Shown here in pieces: positions 1 through 6,226 of a DNA stretch of 6,226 bases; positions within the stretch are counted from its first letter, which is position 1, and every line of letters starts with the position of its first letter. The DNA lies in the NCBI GenBank assembly GCA_029287275.1, contig JARFRL010000354.1, positions 1-6,226 of the forward strand, read 5' to 3'. A program made the position numbers and the translations under genes. The DNA comes from Pontiella desulfatans (lineage in GTDB: Bacteria; Verrucomicrobiota; Kiritimatiellia; Kiritimatiellales; Pontiellaceae). The notes under the pieces were generated by a model. It was not told the origin of the DNA and ran no database searches. It saw only the letters and a list, made by a program, of their open reading frames with translations.

Positions 1-1577
1 AGAGACAGGTCCGACTCATCCCCGATCGCGAAATATTCAACCTTTAGATTGTGCTTATACGGTCTATTTCCCAGCTTCTTCACTTCCGCGCCAAACACGT
101 ACTCCACGCCACTGTACGGTTTGGTGTCCGCGATAAATGGACTATCTTCCGGAGGAGGGGCCTGTCTTCCTGATTTCAGAAATTTAATGTCTAGTCTAGG
201 CGGAACCGAAAGATCGATATACTCCCGATCCTCTTCGGAGAAATCCGACAGATTCAAGCGGATCTGCTTTCCCCTGTTTGATTTCAGGGTTATTTTATCT
301 CCCATTGAATTCACGAACTCCGCCTCAAAAGCCTTCCCGTTCAGGAGGGACCAATTTCTTAGTCGCGCAACCTGCTCCAACTCTTGTCGTTCCTCGGGCT
401 TCTCGGCCATTTCCTCGCCGGAACTCACATATTCATCCGAACTGACGGAAGAGCTATCTCCAAAGTCACGGAACACCGGGCCACCCCTTACCGTAACCGC
501 TCCTCGGGCCAGATGATACAAGATGGCATCCGACAGATCCCCGTTCGGTTCTTCCGTTTTGAACATGGGCAGCGTCGGCCCGTTCATTACTGGATTCCGA
601 GGATATTCCTGGCCCTCTACCTCGACGCAAAGCATCGACTGGAAAACACCACCCGGAACCTCGCCGATCAGCACTTCCATGTCCACCGGCTCACCCGCTT
701 TAAGTTCAATCCAATCCCCTACAATCGCCGTGCCGAAGCCCAGAATATACTTATCGGAATCCGCGCGCGTGCGGTTCCAAAGCGGGGAGAACATCTCGCG
801 CGTCCCACCCCAGGATCCCTCGAGCGTGATATCACCCTCCACGCGGACCGTCAAAATATCATCTCCACGCCCCCAAAAGCGGAATTTGATATCCTCTGGA
901 TAAACCAGTTGTCCTTTGTAATGCGCCAACCAGGCGTAACCGAGCGTATCCCCTTCGCCAAAAGCTTCCGGAGCCAAGCTCGAAAGCGTGGGCGGAACCA
1001 TGAAGGCGGTTGTATACAGCTTTCGCGGCGAACGGTAATACTGTGAAAGCACGGATGGCCGCCATCCGCTCTGGAAAAACTTCACCACGAGGTTTTGAAC
1101 ATTCTCTCGATCCATCGGAGGCAGCGGCCTGCCCGAGCGGCTGCGTTTAAGATCATAGAACGTGCCGACAAAATCATTTCCAATCGTTTGCCCTCCGCCG
1201 AACAAGGTTACCTCATTCATATCCGGCAATATGTCGAAACCTCCGACGCCGCCAGCCAGACCTTCCCCCATGCCGCTCATTTCCGGAAGTTGGATGTCGG
1301 GCATGCTCGCCCTTTTCACCTTGGTGACGATCCGCGTGGTTGATTTCGGCTTGGAGGTCTTCTTGACCTTAACCTTCGGTTTTTTCAGCTTCATTTTTGG
1401 ACGGTCAACCGGCGCGGGGGGCACGAATTTTTTCTCTTCTTTATTCACAACGGAGAACACGACCAGAAGTCCCGCCAGCGAAAGCGCCGCGGCGTGCACG
1501 ACGAGGCTGACCAAGAACCCGCTGGGCGCCCCCTTTACCAAGCCTTTTATTTTTTCTGATTTTTCTATTTTTTTCAC
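1..1577 (-). CDS. TonB-like membrane-anchored protein with PA14-like and SHD1 domains (3' end outside window)
   Basis: The minus-strand frame is open for 525 codons from a GTG at 1577 to the left edge; no stop is reached, so the C-terminus is missing. GTG is preferred because no ATG precedes the membrane helix and an in-frame TGA lies a little upstream; the GA-rich Shine-Dalgarno is weak. Visible order: short lysine-rich cytoplasmic tail (1-18); one hydrophobic helix (about 20-44) with S24 and H28 in the SxxxH spacing of TonB; a Pro/Lys-rich stalk (about 49-90) with many KPK/KVK units; a conserved-looking FYD segment (140-142); a PA14-like beta domain (about 175-345; YYRSP 180-184, YKG 220-222, RFWGRGDD 233-240, W256, GDW near 288); an acidic Ser/Glu linker (about 370-403); an SHD1 domain (405-456; RNW at 407-409, NG, LSDFSEEDREY); then the start of a further beta-rich domain. 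Inferred: inner-membrane anchor with the bulk in the periplasm, possibly energised by ExbB/ExbD-type proteins. Function is unknown. The spacing of 387 bases from the upstream gene suggests separate transcription. Confidence 0.85.
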   Translation of the reverse strand, partial: MKKIEKSEKIKGLVKGAPSGFLVSLVVHAAALSLAGLLVVFSVVNKEEKKFVPPAPVDRPKMKLKKPKVKVKKTSKPKSTTRIVTKVKRASMPDIQLPEMSGMGEGLAGGVGGFDILPDMNEVTLFGGGQTIGNDFVGTFYDLKRSRSGRPLPPMDRENVQNLVVKFFQSGWRPSVLSQYYRSPRKLYTTAFMVPPTLSSLAPEAFGEGDTLGYAWLAHYKGQLVYPEDIKFRFWGRGDDILTVRVEGDITLEGSWGGTREMFSPLWNRTRADSDKYILGFGTAIVGDWIELKAGEPVDMEVLIGEVPGGVFQSMLCVEVEGQEYPRNPVMNGPTLPMFKTEEPNGDLSDAILYHLARGAVTVRGGPVFRDFGDSSSVSSDEYVSSGEEMAEKPEERQELEQVARLRNWSLLNGKAFEAEFVNSMGDKITLKSNRGKQIRLNLSDFSEEDREYIDLSVPPRLDIKFLKSGRQAPPPEDSPFIADTKPYSGVEYVFGAEVKKLGNRPYKHNLKVEYFAIGDESDLS

Positions 1578-1964
1578 TGATTCTCTTTTGTCAGACAGGT
1601 TTTTAGCCCTAATACAACAAGCTCTTCAAGGTCTTGCATGAGCAAAAACGAGCCCGCGGCAGATCGATACCATGTCTATGAAATAAATTACCGAAAGCAA
1701 AATCCGACTCGGTATATACTCTATTTTTCGGAACGCCGGCGCATGTCTTCAGGCGACAAACTTCATGCACGATGCGACAAAAAACACGCACCGTCAGGAA
1801 ACCGCCTACCTCTGTTCGAGACCAAGCTAAGATCCGCTATGAATTCGAGCCCCGTTTCTCTTCTTGTCGCCGATACTCAGCTTCGTTCCCTTCACGATTA
1901 ATCAACGGCAACGGGAAAAATTTCACCCAATACGCCCCTGGCGTCAACTTTGAATCAAACGCCG
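1578..1964. other. Intergenic region without a convincing gene
   Basis: These 387 bases lie between the stop of the GH99-like gene and the GTG of the TonB-like gene, both read leftward. Short open frames occur on both strands (for example 1638-1901 on plus and 1609-1791 on minus), but they show no recognisable domain, no good ribosome site and no coding-like composition. The stretch just before the GTG is A-rich on the minus strand, as expected of a leader. It must hold the 3' end of the upstream transcript and probably the promoter of the downstream gene, but I found no hexamer pair good enough to call. No tRNA, other RNA gene or mobile element is visible. Confidence 0.6.
1932..1944 (-). terminator. 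Weak hairpin downstream of the GH99-like gene
   Basis: On the minus strand, about 20 bases after the TAA at 1967-1965, ACGCC and GGCGT form a 5-bp GC-rich stem with a 3-base loop. A run of five T follows about 11 bases later rather than directly after the stem. The position suits a transcript end, but the short stem and displaced T-run make an intrinsic terminator doubtful. Confidence 0.25.
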
Positions 1965-3305
1965 TTACCGCGGCGGCAATTCGTAATACGCTTCCACCGT
2001 CAAAGGAACATAGCGCGCATCCTCGGGATTCGGTTTTGTTTCGGGAAACATCGCCGGTTGACCGCGCAGCATTTCACCGATCAGACCGCTGATTCTCAGA
2101 TAATGATCGCTCGGATAGCCCTCATAAGTGGCGAAGCGCCCGACGGGCGGATGGTTGGTGCATTTAAAAATCGCGGTGGCTTCATCCACTTCATCGAACA
2201 TGGCGATATAGGCCATATCCATGCCATGCTCTTTCACCAGTTCCGCCTGCCTCCAGAGAAAGCGTCCACCCAGCCTCGGTATATGATTCAGCGGGGCCTT
2301 TCCCTTCTTCAGGTTCGTCCAGCTGAAACCGGGAAAGATCACCGCGTAATAATCCTTCCCATGTTTTTCGCACCATTTCATATCATCGGGAATCAGTCGC
2401 TTGAAATAGCGCTCCGCGGCATCAGGGTCGCCGTATCGCCCGACATTCCAGGGCTGCACGACATCGATGTATTTCTTTAATAGCCGATATTGACCACGTT
2501 CCTTTTCATCGCCATTTTCCCATCGGCGCCACTCGTTCGGAACACCGGCGAGAATCGCGCATCGTCCCCCCGCTTCGCTTTTGAGAAAGCGCAGGAAATT
2601 TTCGCAGGCCGATTCATCAAAACCGCGAAATCCAAAGCCCCACAACGCGATGACTGGACGACCGCGGTGACGCTGGTAAGCCGGCGTGTCCAATATCTTC
2701 ATTTCATCGACCAGATCCCGCCAGTCCTTTTCCATCCGCTTACAGGTCTCCGGGTTGAAACTGGTGTCATACATCACGGCGAAACCCCGCCCATAGGTAT
2801 TCGCCCCCTCTCGGCAATGACTCAGCACCGTGTTCACCTTTCTTAGACGGCGTGAATCATCTAACTGACTGGCGAACCGCTGAACCCACACGCCATCAAT
2901 TCCATAATCGCGCATCCATTTAAAATGGCGAAGCACGGTGGGCTTCACGGTGGAACTGAATACATGAGCCATTGAGCCATCAACATGTTTGTACGTTGTC
3001 GGAAATTTTTCCGCGGGGCTGAATTCAGAAAGATCCGGCCATAGATCCACGGTGCAACGCGGTGGATTTTTAGTGATTCCTCCCCAATGCGTGTTTCCCA
3101 TGCCAATCCCATCATCTTCGTGCGAAAACCAACCCTGATATCCACACATCACCGTTCCATGCAACGTGGGGTGGTCCGCTCCTTCGGCCATCGGACCGCT
3201 ATAGGGAACCAGCGTCTCCTTTGCTGAATTCGGAACTTGAGCCATGGAGCTGTTGTTGAATAAAACGACCGTGATAAACGCGGCCGCTCGTATGACGAAC
3301 TTCAT
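1965..3305 (-). CDS. Exported glycoside hydrolase family 71/99-like protein
   Basis: Complete 446-residue protein from ATG (3305-3303) to TAA, with Shine-Dalgarno AGAGGT five bases upstream. The N-terminus is a typical signal peptide: charged MKFVIR, a hydrophobic core, and probable cleavage after SMA (residues 20-22). The mature part reads as the TIM-barrel family annotated GH71/99-like or, in older Bacteroidetes annotation, xylosidase/arabinosidase. Landmarks: CGYQGWF (54-60), NTHWGG (71-76), MRDYGIDGVWVQRF (131-144), AVMYD (176-180), GRPVIALWGFGF (215-226), QPWNVGRYGD (284-293) and MFDEVDEATAIF (369-380). In true GH99 endo-alpha-mannosidases the two catalytic glutamates lie three residues apart near the C-terminus; E372 and E375 here have that ExxE spacing, so I infer they are the active-site pair. 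Family-level substrate would be an alpha-linked glycan such as mannan, but specificity cannot be read. It probably acts in the periplasm or outside the cell. It follows the beta-helix gene in the same direction, so shared transcription is possible. Confidence 0.9.
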   Translation of the reverse strand: MKFVIRAAAFITVVLFNNSSMAQVPNSAKETLVPYSGPMAEGADHPTLHGTVMCGYQGWFSHEDDGIGMGNTHWGGITKNPPRCTVDLWPDLSEFSPAEKFPTTYKHVDGSMAHVFSSTVKPTVLRHFKWMRDYGIDGVWVQRFASQLDDSRRLRKVNTVLSHCREGANTYGRGFAVMYDTSFNPETCKRMEKDWRDLVDEMKILDTPAYQRHRGRPVIALWGFGFRGFDESACENFLRFLKSEAGGRCAILAGVPNEWRRWENGDEKERGQYRLLKKYIDVVQPWNVGRYGDPDAAERYFKRLIPDDMKWCEKHGKDYYAVIFPGFSWTNLKKGKAPLNHIPRLGGRFLWRQAELVKEHGMDMAYIAMFDEVDEATAIFKCTNHPPVGRFATYEGYPSDHYLRISGLIGEMLRGQPAMFPETKPNPEDARYVPLTVEAYYELPPR

Positions 3306-3310
3306 ATCGA

Positions 3311-3316
3311 ACCTCT
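3311..3316 (-). promoter_or_regulatory. Ribosome binding site of the GH99-like gene
   Basis: AGAGGT on the minus strand, five bases before the ATG at 3305-3303. It fixes the start directly before a signal peptide. The TAA of the preceding coding-like remnant (3326-3324) lies just upstream, a spacing typical of genes once or still co-transcribed. Confidence 0.7.
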
Positions 3317-3533
3317 GTTCATTTTAAAATTCAACAGGTTCAACCTCAGCCGTGCTCTTCGCGGCTAGCGTCATCCGGACGTCAATGACACGCGCGTCGT
3401 CTCCGTCGAACGCCTGCTCCACCGCGCCGCCCGCGGCCGAAGATATCCATGACACAGACCCATCGCGCCGCAGGTTCAACCGAGGCTCGGCCTTCCTCGT
3501 TTAATATCATTGTCTTCACATCGTCTTGAATGC

Positions 3534-3557
3534 GGCCGCGAAGCAAATGGCGCGGCC
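3534..3557. repeat. Perfect 7-bp GC inverted repeat (hairpin)
   Basis: GGCCGCG at 3534-3540 and its exact reverse complement CGCGGCC at 3551-3557 flank a 10-base loop. It lies about 30 bases after the stop of the beta-helix gene. No T-run follows on the minus strand, so it is not a standard intrinsic terminator; it could protect an mRNA 3' end, attenuate, or be chance in GC-rich DNA. Confidence 0.4.
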
Positions 3558-3578
3558 ATTCCGCTCCGACGCGGCGAC

Positions 3579-3594
3579 TCAGCGATTCAGCGAT
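3579..3594. repeat. 8-bp tandem duplication at the stop codon of the beta-helix gene
   Basis: TCAGCGAT occurs twice in direct tandem (3579-3586 and 3587-3594). The second copy in plus coordinates contains the stop codon (TCA at 3587-3589, read as TGA on minus). Gain or loss of a unit would leave the protein's last residues unchanged, so it may be a harmless slippage product. Confidence 0.6.
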
Positions 3595-6226
3595 TCATGA
3601 CCCTTAACCTTATGAATTCTTCCTTGTCATCCATCGGAATGCTGTTGGTGACTTCGTCGAAATATGTTCCGCCGCCGGTCACATTGGTTCCGAGCACACT
3701 GTATCCGGTGTTCGTCCAGACATTGGAAACGAGGTTTGCGCTGGTTTCGACCTGATAAACCAGATTCGTGTCGTCGTTACGCTGGAGATGAATATAGAGC
3801 AACGCTCCGGAATCGTTTCCAAGGATTGGATCAACACCAATATTCAGCCCGTTGGTCGGATCGCCGTTCAGGACATACTCGTAGAAGTTGTTACGAAGAT
3901 CATGGTCATAGTCGTTGGTGCCTTCACCAATATTCACCCCCCACGAAAGCGACCATCCTTCATAGCCATAAACCGGTGCCAGCGCCGTAACCGACGTTCG
4001 CGCGCCATTGTAGCCCACCACCACTTCGCCCGCGCCGCCGTAGGCCGTGATTTTGTCGGCCGCGACATAGTCGTTCACCGCGTTGGTGTGGTTGCCATCG
4101 ATGACCATGGTGCCCGCTTCAATATTGATGACGGACGAACCGTTGATCGAGCGAGTTGCGTCCATCCGGTTCAAGTTCAGGGAACCACTCTTTAGATTAA
4201 TGAATCCTGTTCCCGTATTCCAACCGAGTCCGATCTGGCCGTTCACGTTGACGGTTCCGCCTTCGATATCGAGCGTTCCAACGCCTGGAGAAAAATTACC
4301 GATCCAGAGATGGTCGCCGGTCGTCATCACCGCTCCGGTTTCGACCGTCAAAAGCGCGTCGCGGTTATAACCGATGCCCGTCCACAGCTTGCCGCCTCCC
4401 GCTTTGATACCCGCGGTGAGATCAGCCCCGGCCGTGAGCCGCAAGAAGTTGCCGCTGGTTGTTTGATTGTCCCCCATCGACAACTGAGCAACCGTTGCGT
4501 TCGTATTCAGCACACATTCCCGCGCCCCCTCGATATTGAACAACAACTTGTAGTTCTGGATCTGCTCCAGCGGGGCAACGCCCTTCGTCCAGCTCGCATC
4601 CGTTGTCCAGACATTGGAACCCGCGCCGGGAGCCCAGACGGTGGTCGTCACAGGGGGCTCAACCGCTGTGACCGTCGTATTCGTATTGTCATAATGCACG
4701 TCCGGAACGAATGTTCCGCCATAAGCCGTGATCCAACCATTGGAAACATAGGCATCTACTGTCGAAGCAGCATCGCCGACAATGACCAGTGCGCCTTCCT
4801 CAATATCCAGCAGCCCGTCGCCGGTCATCACCAGCGCTCCAACGTTGAGCGTTCCGCCCTCAAGCCGCACCGTCCCAGCGCCGTTCAGACCGACATACAA
4901 ATCGGAACCAACCGAAACACTTCCATCGGTCATGTTCAGCGTACCGTTGTTGCCGGAATCGTAGCCCAAGACCAACCAGTCGGTTACGGTCAGTGAACCG
5001 CCGGTAACATCCAACGAGTCGTCAACAGACAGTGCCTCGGCCTGAGCATTTATTCCGGCCGCGATGACTGGTCCGGAAAGTGAGATTGTCGCGCGGTCGG
5101 AAGCACCGGGCACACCGTCGTCCCAATTGGAGCCATTGTTCCATGCACGGTCACCACCGCCGTTTGTCCAATCACTGGAAGTCCCGACAGCTGAAGCGTT
5201 GTAACGAAGATTACTCAACGCGGTTACATTGGCTTCAGTGTCATCTGGCATCTGCGCTTCGGTGGTGTTGATAATGTTGCCGATAAAAGAGGCCGTTGCG
5301 GTCGGGTCGATCGTCAGGAAGGGTTTTCCGGATGCGAGATAGTCATCCAGGTTACCGGCGTAGCTTTCCAGTGTCGCGCTGTTTTCAATCTTGAACGCTC
5401 CGGTTTCGCCGTCGCGGGCCAAATGGAAGTTCTGCAGTTTGATCTCTCCGCCCTGAATCACAGCGCTGTATTCGTGCGATCCCCAGCCGGCGGAGCTGAA
5501 CATCTTAAAGGTATCGGTCAGGGAGGGCCCGGTGACCAGATAGCGGCCCTTGACGCCGTCGGTGGCCACGATCTGCGAGTTGATCGGCTGGAAGTCACCG
5601 TCGCCGACATCGTCGATTTCATAGGCGTGAATCGCCGCGTCGATTCCCATGCCCAGGCAGTGACCGGAGGGGCCCTGGCCGCCTTCCTCAACGAGATGCA
5701 TGCCGCGCGCCCCGGAGAAAACAAAGCACTCGTGCACAATCTGGTTGGTCATATTGCCGAACAGGAAGGGGGTCGCATCGCGCTTCATCAAGAGATGAAC
5801 CAAGGGAGAGGTTCCTGGCGGGATGCTGCCGTATTCGTTATGGCGGAAGGTGTAGGAGTTGGGGTTGAACTGAATGTTGTGCAGGTTCCCGTCCTTGGTT
5901 CCGCCGCCGATCCAGATGCCCGTTTTAAGGCAGGTGGAGAAGATGTAGTCCACGTAATGATCGTCGCAGGGATAGGTCGCCAGATCGAGCAGCTCATAGG
6001 GAAGCGTGGCGGAAATATTAACTACATACACATCCGCGCCAAGCCCGCGGATCATGAACGGATACGGCACGAAACCCAGCGTTTCGGTCCCGTTCGTCTG
6101 ACTGCCATCATAAATCTGGTTGGGATAGTGGAAATTCAGCCCCTTCACGCCGGAGTCGGCCTCCAGTTGGATGAACGGAACGCCGTTCGACACGTTGTGG
6201 CCGGAATGGATATTGAGCAAGCTGCC
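3587..6226 (-). CDS. Large secreted pectate-lyase-like beta-helix protein with duplicated beta modules and C-terminal module (5' end outside window)
   Basis: The frame is open to the right edge, so the start and signal peptide are missing; the TTG at 6220 is not a credible start because the frame continues upstream. About 879 residues are visible (numbering from 6220). Residues 1-340 resemble the pectate-lyase-superfamily (PL3-like) right-handed beta-helix, with GVKGLNFHYPNQ near the N-terminal end and Gly/Asn-rich coils such as IWIGGGTKDGNLHNIQFNP. Residues about 344-522 and 523-748 are two related Asn/Thr/Gly-rich beta modules: each opens with a Trp-rich segment (WNNGSNWDDGVPG; VWTTDASWTKGVAP), runs through repeated TLxxxGGxVxVG-like strands and closes with ITAYGG followed by VTAxxP. 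Residues 749-877 form a C-terminal module with loop DYDHDLRNNFYE (770-781), then GDPTN, LVYQVETSANLVSNVW and EEFIRLRV. Such tails are common on exported Kiritimatiellota proteins. Role inferred: polysaccharide binding or cleavage outside the cell; no catalytic residue could be assigned. It heads the visible gene series. Confidence 0.88.
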   Translation of the reverse strand, partial: GSLLNIHSGHNVSNGVPFIQLEADSGVKGLNFHYPNQIYDGSQTNGTETLGFVPYPFMIRGLGADVYVVNISATLPYELLDLATYPCDDHYVDYIFSTCLKTGIWIGGGTKDGNLHNIQFNPNSYTFRHNEYGSIPPGTSPLVHLLMKRDATPFLFGNMTNQIVHECFVFSGARGMHLVEEGGQGPSGHCLGMGIDAAIHAYEIDDVGDGDFQPINSQIVATDGVKGRYLVTGPSLTDTFKMFSSAGWGSHEYSAVIQGGEIKLQNFHLARDGETGAFKIENSATLESYAGNLDDYLASGKPFLTIDPTATASFIGNIINTTEAQMPDDTEANVTALSNLRYNASAVGTSSDWTNGGGDRAWNNGSNWDDGVPGASDRATISLSGPVIAAGINAQAEALSVDDSLDVTGGSLTVTDWLVLGYDSGNNGTLNMTDGSVSVGSDLYVGLNGAGTVRLEGGTLNVGALVMTGDGLLDIEEGALVIVGDAASTVDAYVSNGWITAYGGTFVPDVHYDNTNTTVTAVEPPVTTTVWAPGAGSNVWTTDASWTKGVAPLEQIQNYKLLFNIEGARECVLNTNATVAQLSMGDNQTTSGNFLRLTAGADLTAGIKAGGGKLWTGIGYNRDALLTVETGAVMTTGDHLWIGNFSPGVGTLDIEGGTVNVNGQIGLGWNTGTGFINLKSGSLNLNRMDATRSINGSSVINIEAGTMVIDGNHTNAVNDYVAADKITAYGGAGEVVVGYNGARTSVTALAPVYGYEGWSLSWGVNIGEGTNDYDHDLRNNFYEYVLNGDPTNGLNIGVDPILGNDSGALLYIHLQRNDDTNLVYQVETSANLVSNVWTNTGYSVLGTNVTGGGTYFDEVTNSIPMDDKEEFIRLRVMNR

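Larger units (their letters stand above)
3324..3594 (-). pseudogene. Coding-like remnant split over two frames, unknown family
   Basis: The gap between the beta-helix gene and the GH99-like gene reads like protein on the minus strand, but in two frames. Frame one is open from 3594, with a plausible stretch around GRIQDDVKTMILNEEG (about 3537-3490), and then degenerates into an Arg-rich run ending at a TGA at 3384-3382. Frame two is open from 3500 to a TAA at 3326-3324 and gives 58 residues with natural composition, including LNLRRDGSVSW, EQAFDGDDARVIDVRM and the ending STAEVEPVEF, with high G/C at third positions. No ATG-led start with a good ribosome site serves frame two; its first candidate is TTG at 3479. 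The simplest reading is the C-terminal tail of a lost gene with a frameshift near 3490-3500. A sequencing error or a tiny real gene is possible. I do not recognise the family. Confidence 0.4.

Noticed and set aside
49..1046. Plus-strand open frames (49-516, 384-1046, 523-903) as genes
   Set aside because: They are antisense to the long minus-strand frame, which has recognisable domains; their translations have no domain, are rich in Ser/Arg/Pro and overlap each other.
1162..1641. Plus-strand 159-residue frame with a hydrophobic middle, resembling a membrane protein
   Set aside because: It is the complement of the TonB-like helix and Lys/Pro stalk; poly-Lys codons read backwards give Phe/Leu-rich sequence.
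1660..1740. Sigma-70 promoter for the TonB-like gene (TATATA and TTGCTT boxes on minus)
   Set aside because: No pair of hexamers has both acceptable matches and 16-18 base spacing; the AT-rich boxes stand alone.
1609..1791. Minus-strand 60-residue frame in the intergenic region
   Set aside because: It starts at GTG with no ribosome site, is Cys/Arg-rich and matches nothing I recognise.
1638..2092. Plus-strand small genes (1638-1901, 1772-2092)
   Set aside because: They overlap each other in different frames, show no family features, and the second runs into the 3' end of the GH99-like gene on the other strand.
3532..3539. GCGGCCGC palindrome as a special site
   Set aside because: It is a common 8-base palindrome in GC-rich DNA and is part of one arm of the hairpin already listed.
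3788..4996. Plus-strand Arg/His-rich frames opposite the beta-helix gene
   Set aside because: They are antisense shadows of Gly/Thr/Val-rich coding repeats; composition is unnatural and no start signals are present.
1..6226. CRISPR array, tRNA/rRNA genes, insertion sequences
   Set aside because: No regularly spaced repeats, no tRNA or rRNA-like sequence and no transposase-like protein seen on either strand.

Overview
The window most likely comes from a Kiritimatiellota/Verrucomicrobiota-type (PVC group) bacterium, perhaps close to the marine or anaerobic polysaccharide-degrading Pontiella lineage. This rests on protein style, not on a marker gene. The signs are an SHD1 (SLA1 homology 1) domain, a PA14-like domain behind a TonB-like lysine/proline-rich stalk, and a large secreted beta-helix protein. 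That protein ends in a C-terminal module with an aspartate-rich loop followed by GDPTN, as is typical of secreted proteins in that group.

All recognisable genes lie on the minus strand, so transcription runs right to left. (1) From the right edge to 3587 is the 3' part of a large secreted pectate-lyase-like beta-helix protein; its N-terminus is outside the window. It carries two related beta-rich modules and the C-terminal module. (2) From 3586 to 3306 is a gap of about 280 bases. It contains a perfect inverted repeat and coding-like sequence split over two frames, probably the decayed tail of a lost gene. (3) From 3305 to 1965 is a complete exported protein of the GH71/GH99-like family, a putative glycoside hydrolase, with a clear Shine-Dalgarno. 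(4) From 1964 to 1578 no gene is convincing. (5) From 1577 to the left edge is a partial gene that no simple ATG scan would reveal, because it starts at GTG and runs off the window. It encodes an inner-membrane-anchored protein with a TonB-like N-terminus (one membrane helix carrying SxxxH, then a Lys/Pro-rich periplasmic stalk), a PA14-like domain and an SHD1 domain.

Taken together this looks like part of a carbohydrate-degradation locus: a secreted beta-helix protein that may bind or cleave polysaccharide, and an exported GH99-like enzyme. The membrane-anchored protein may serve uptake, sensing or envelope mechanics. The link between the three is inferred from adjacency and shared orientation only. 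The most unusual item is the TonB-like/PA14/SHD1 protein.
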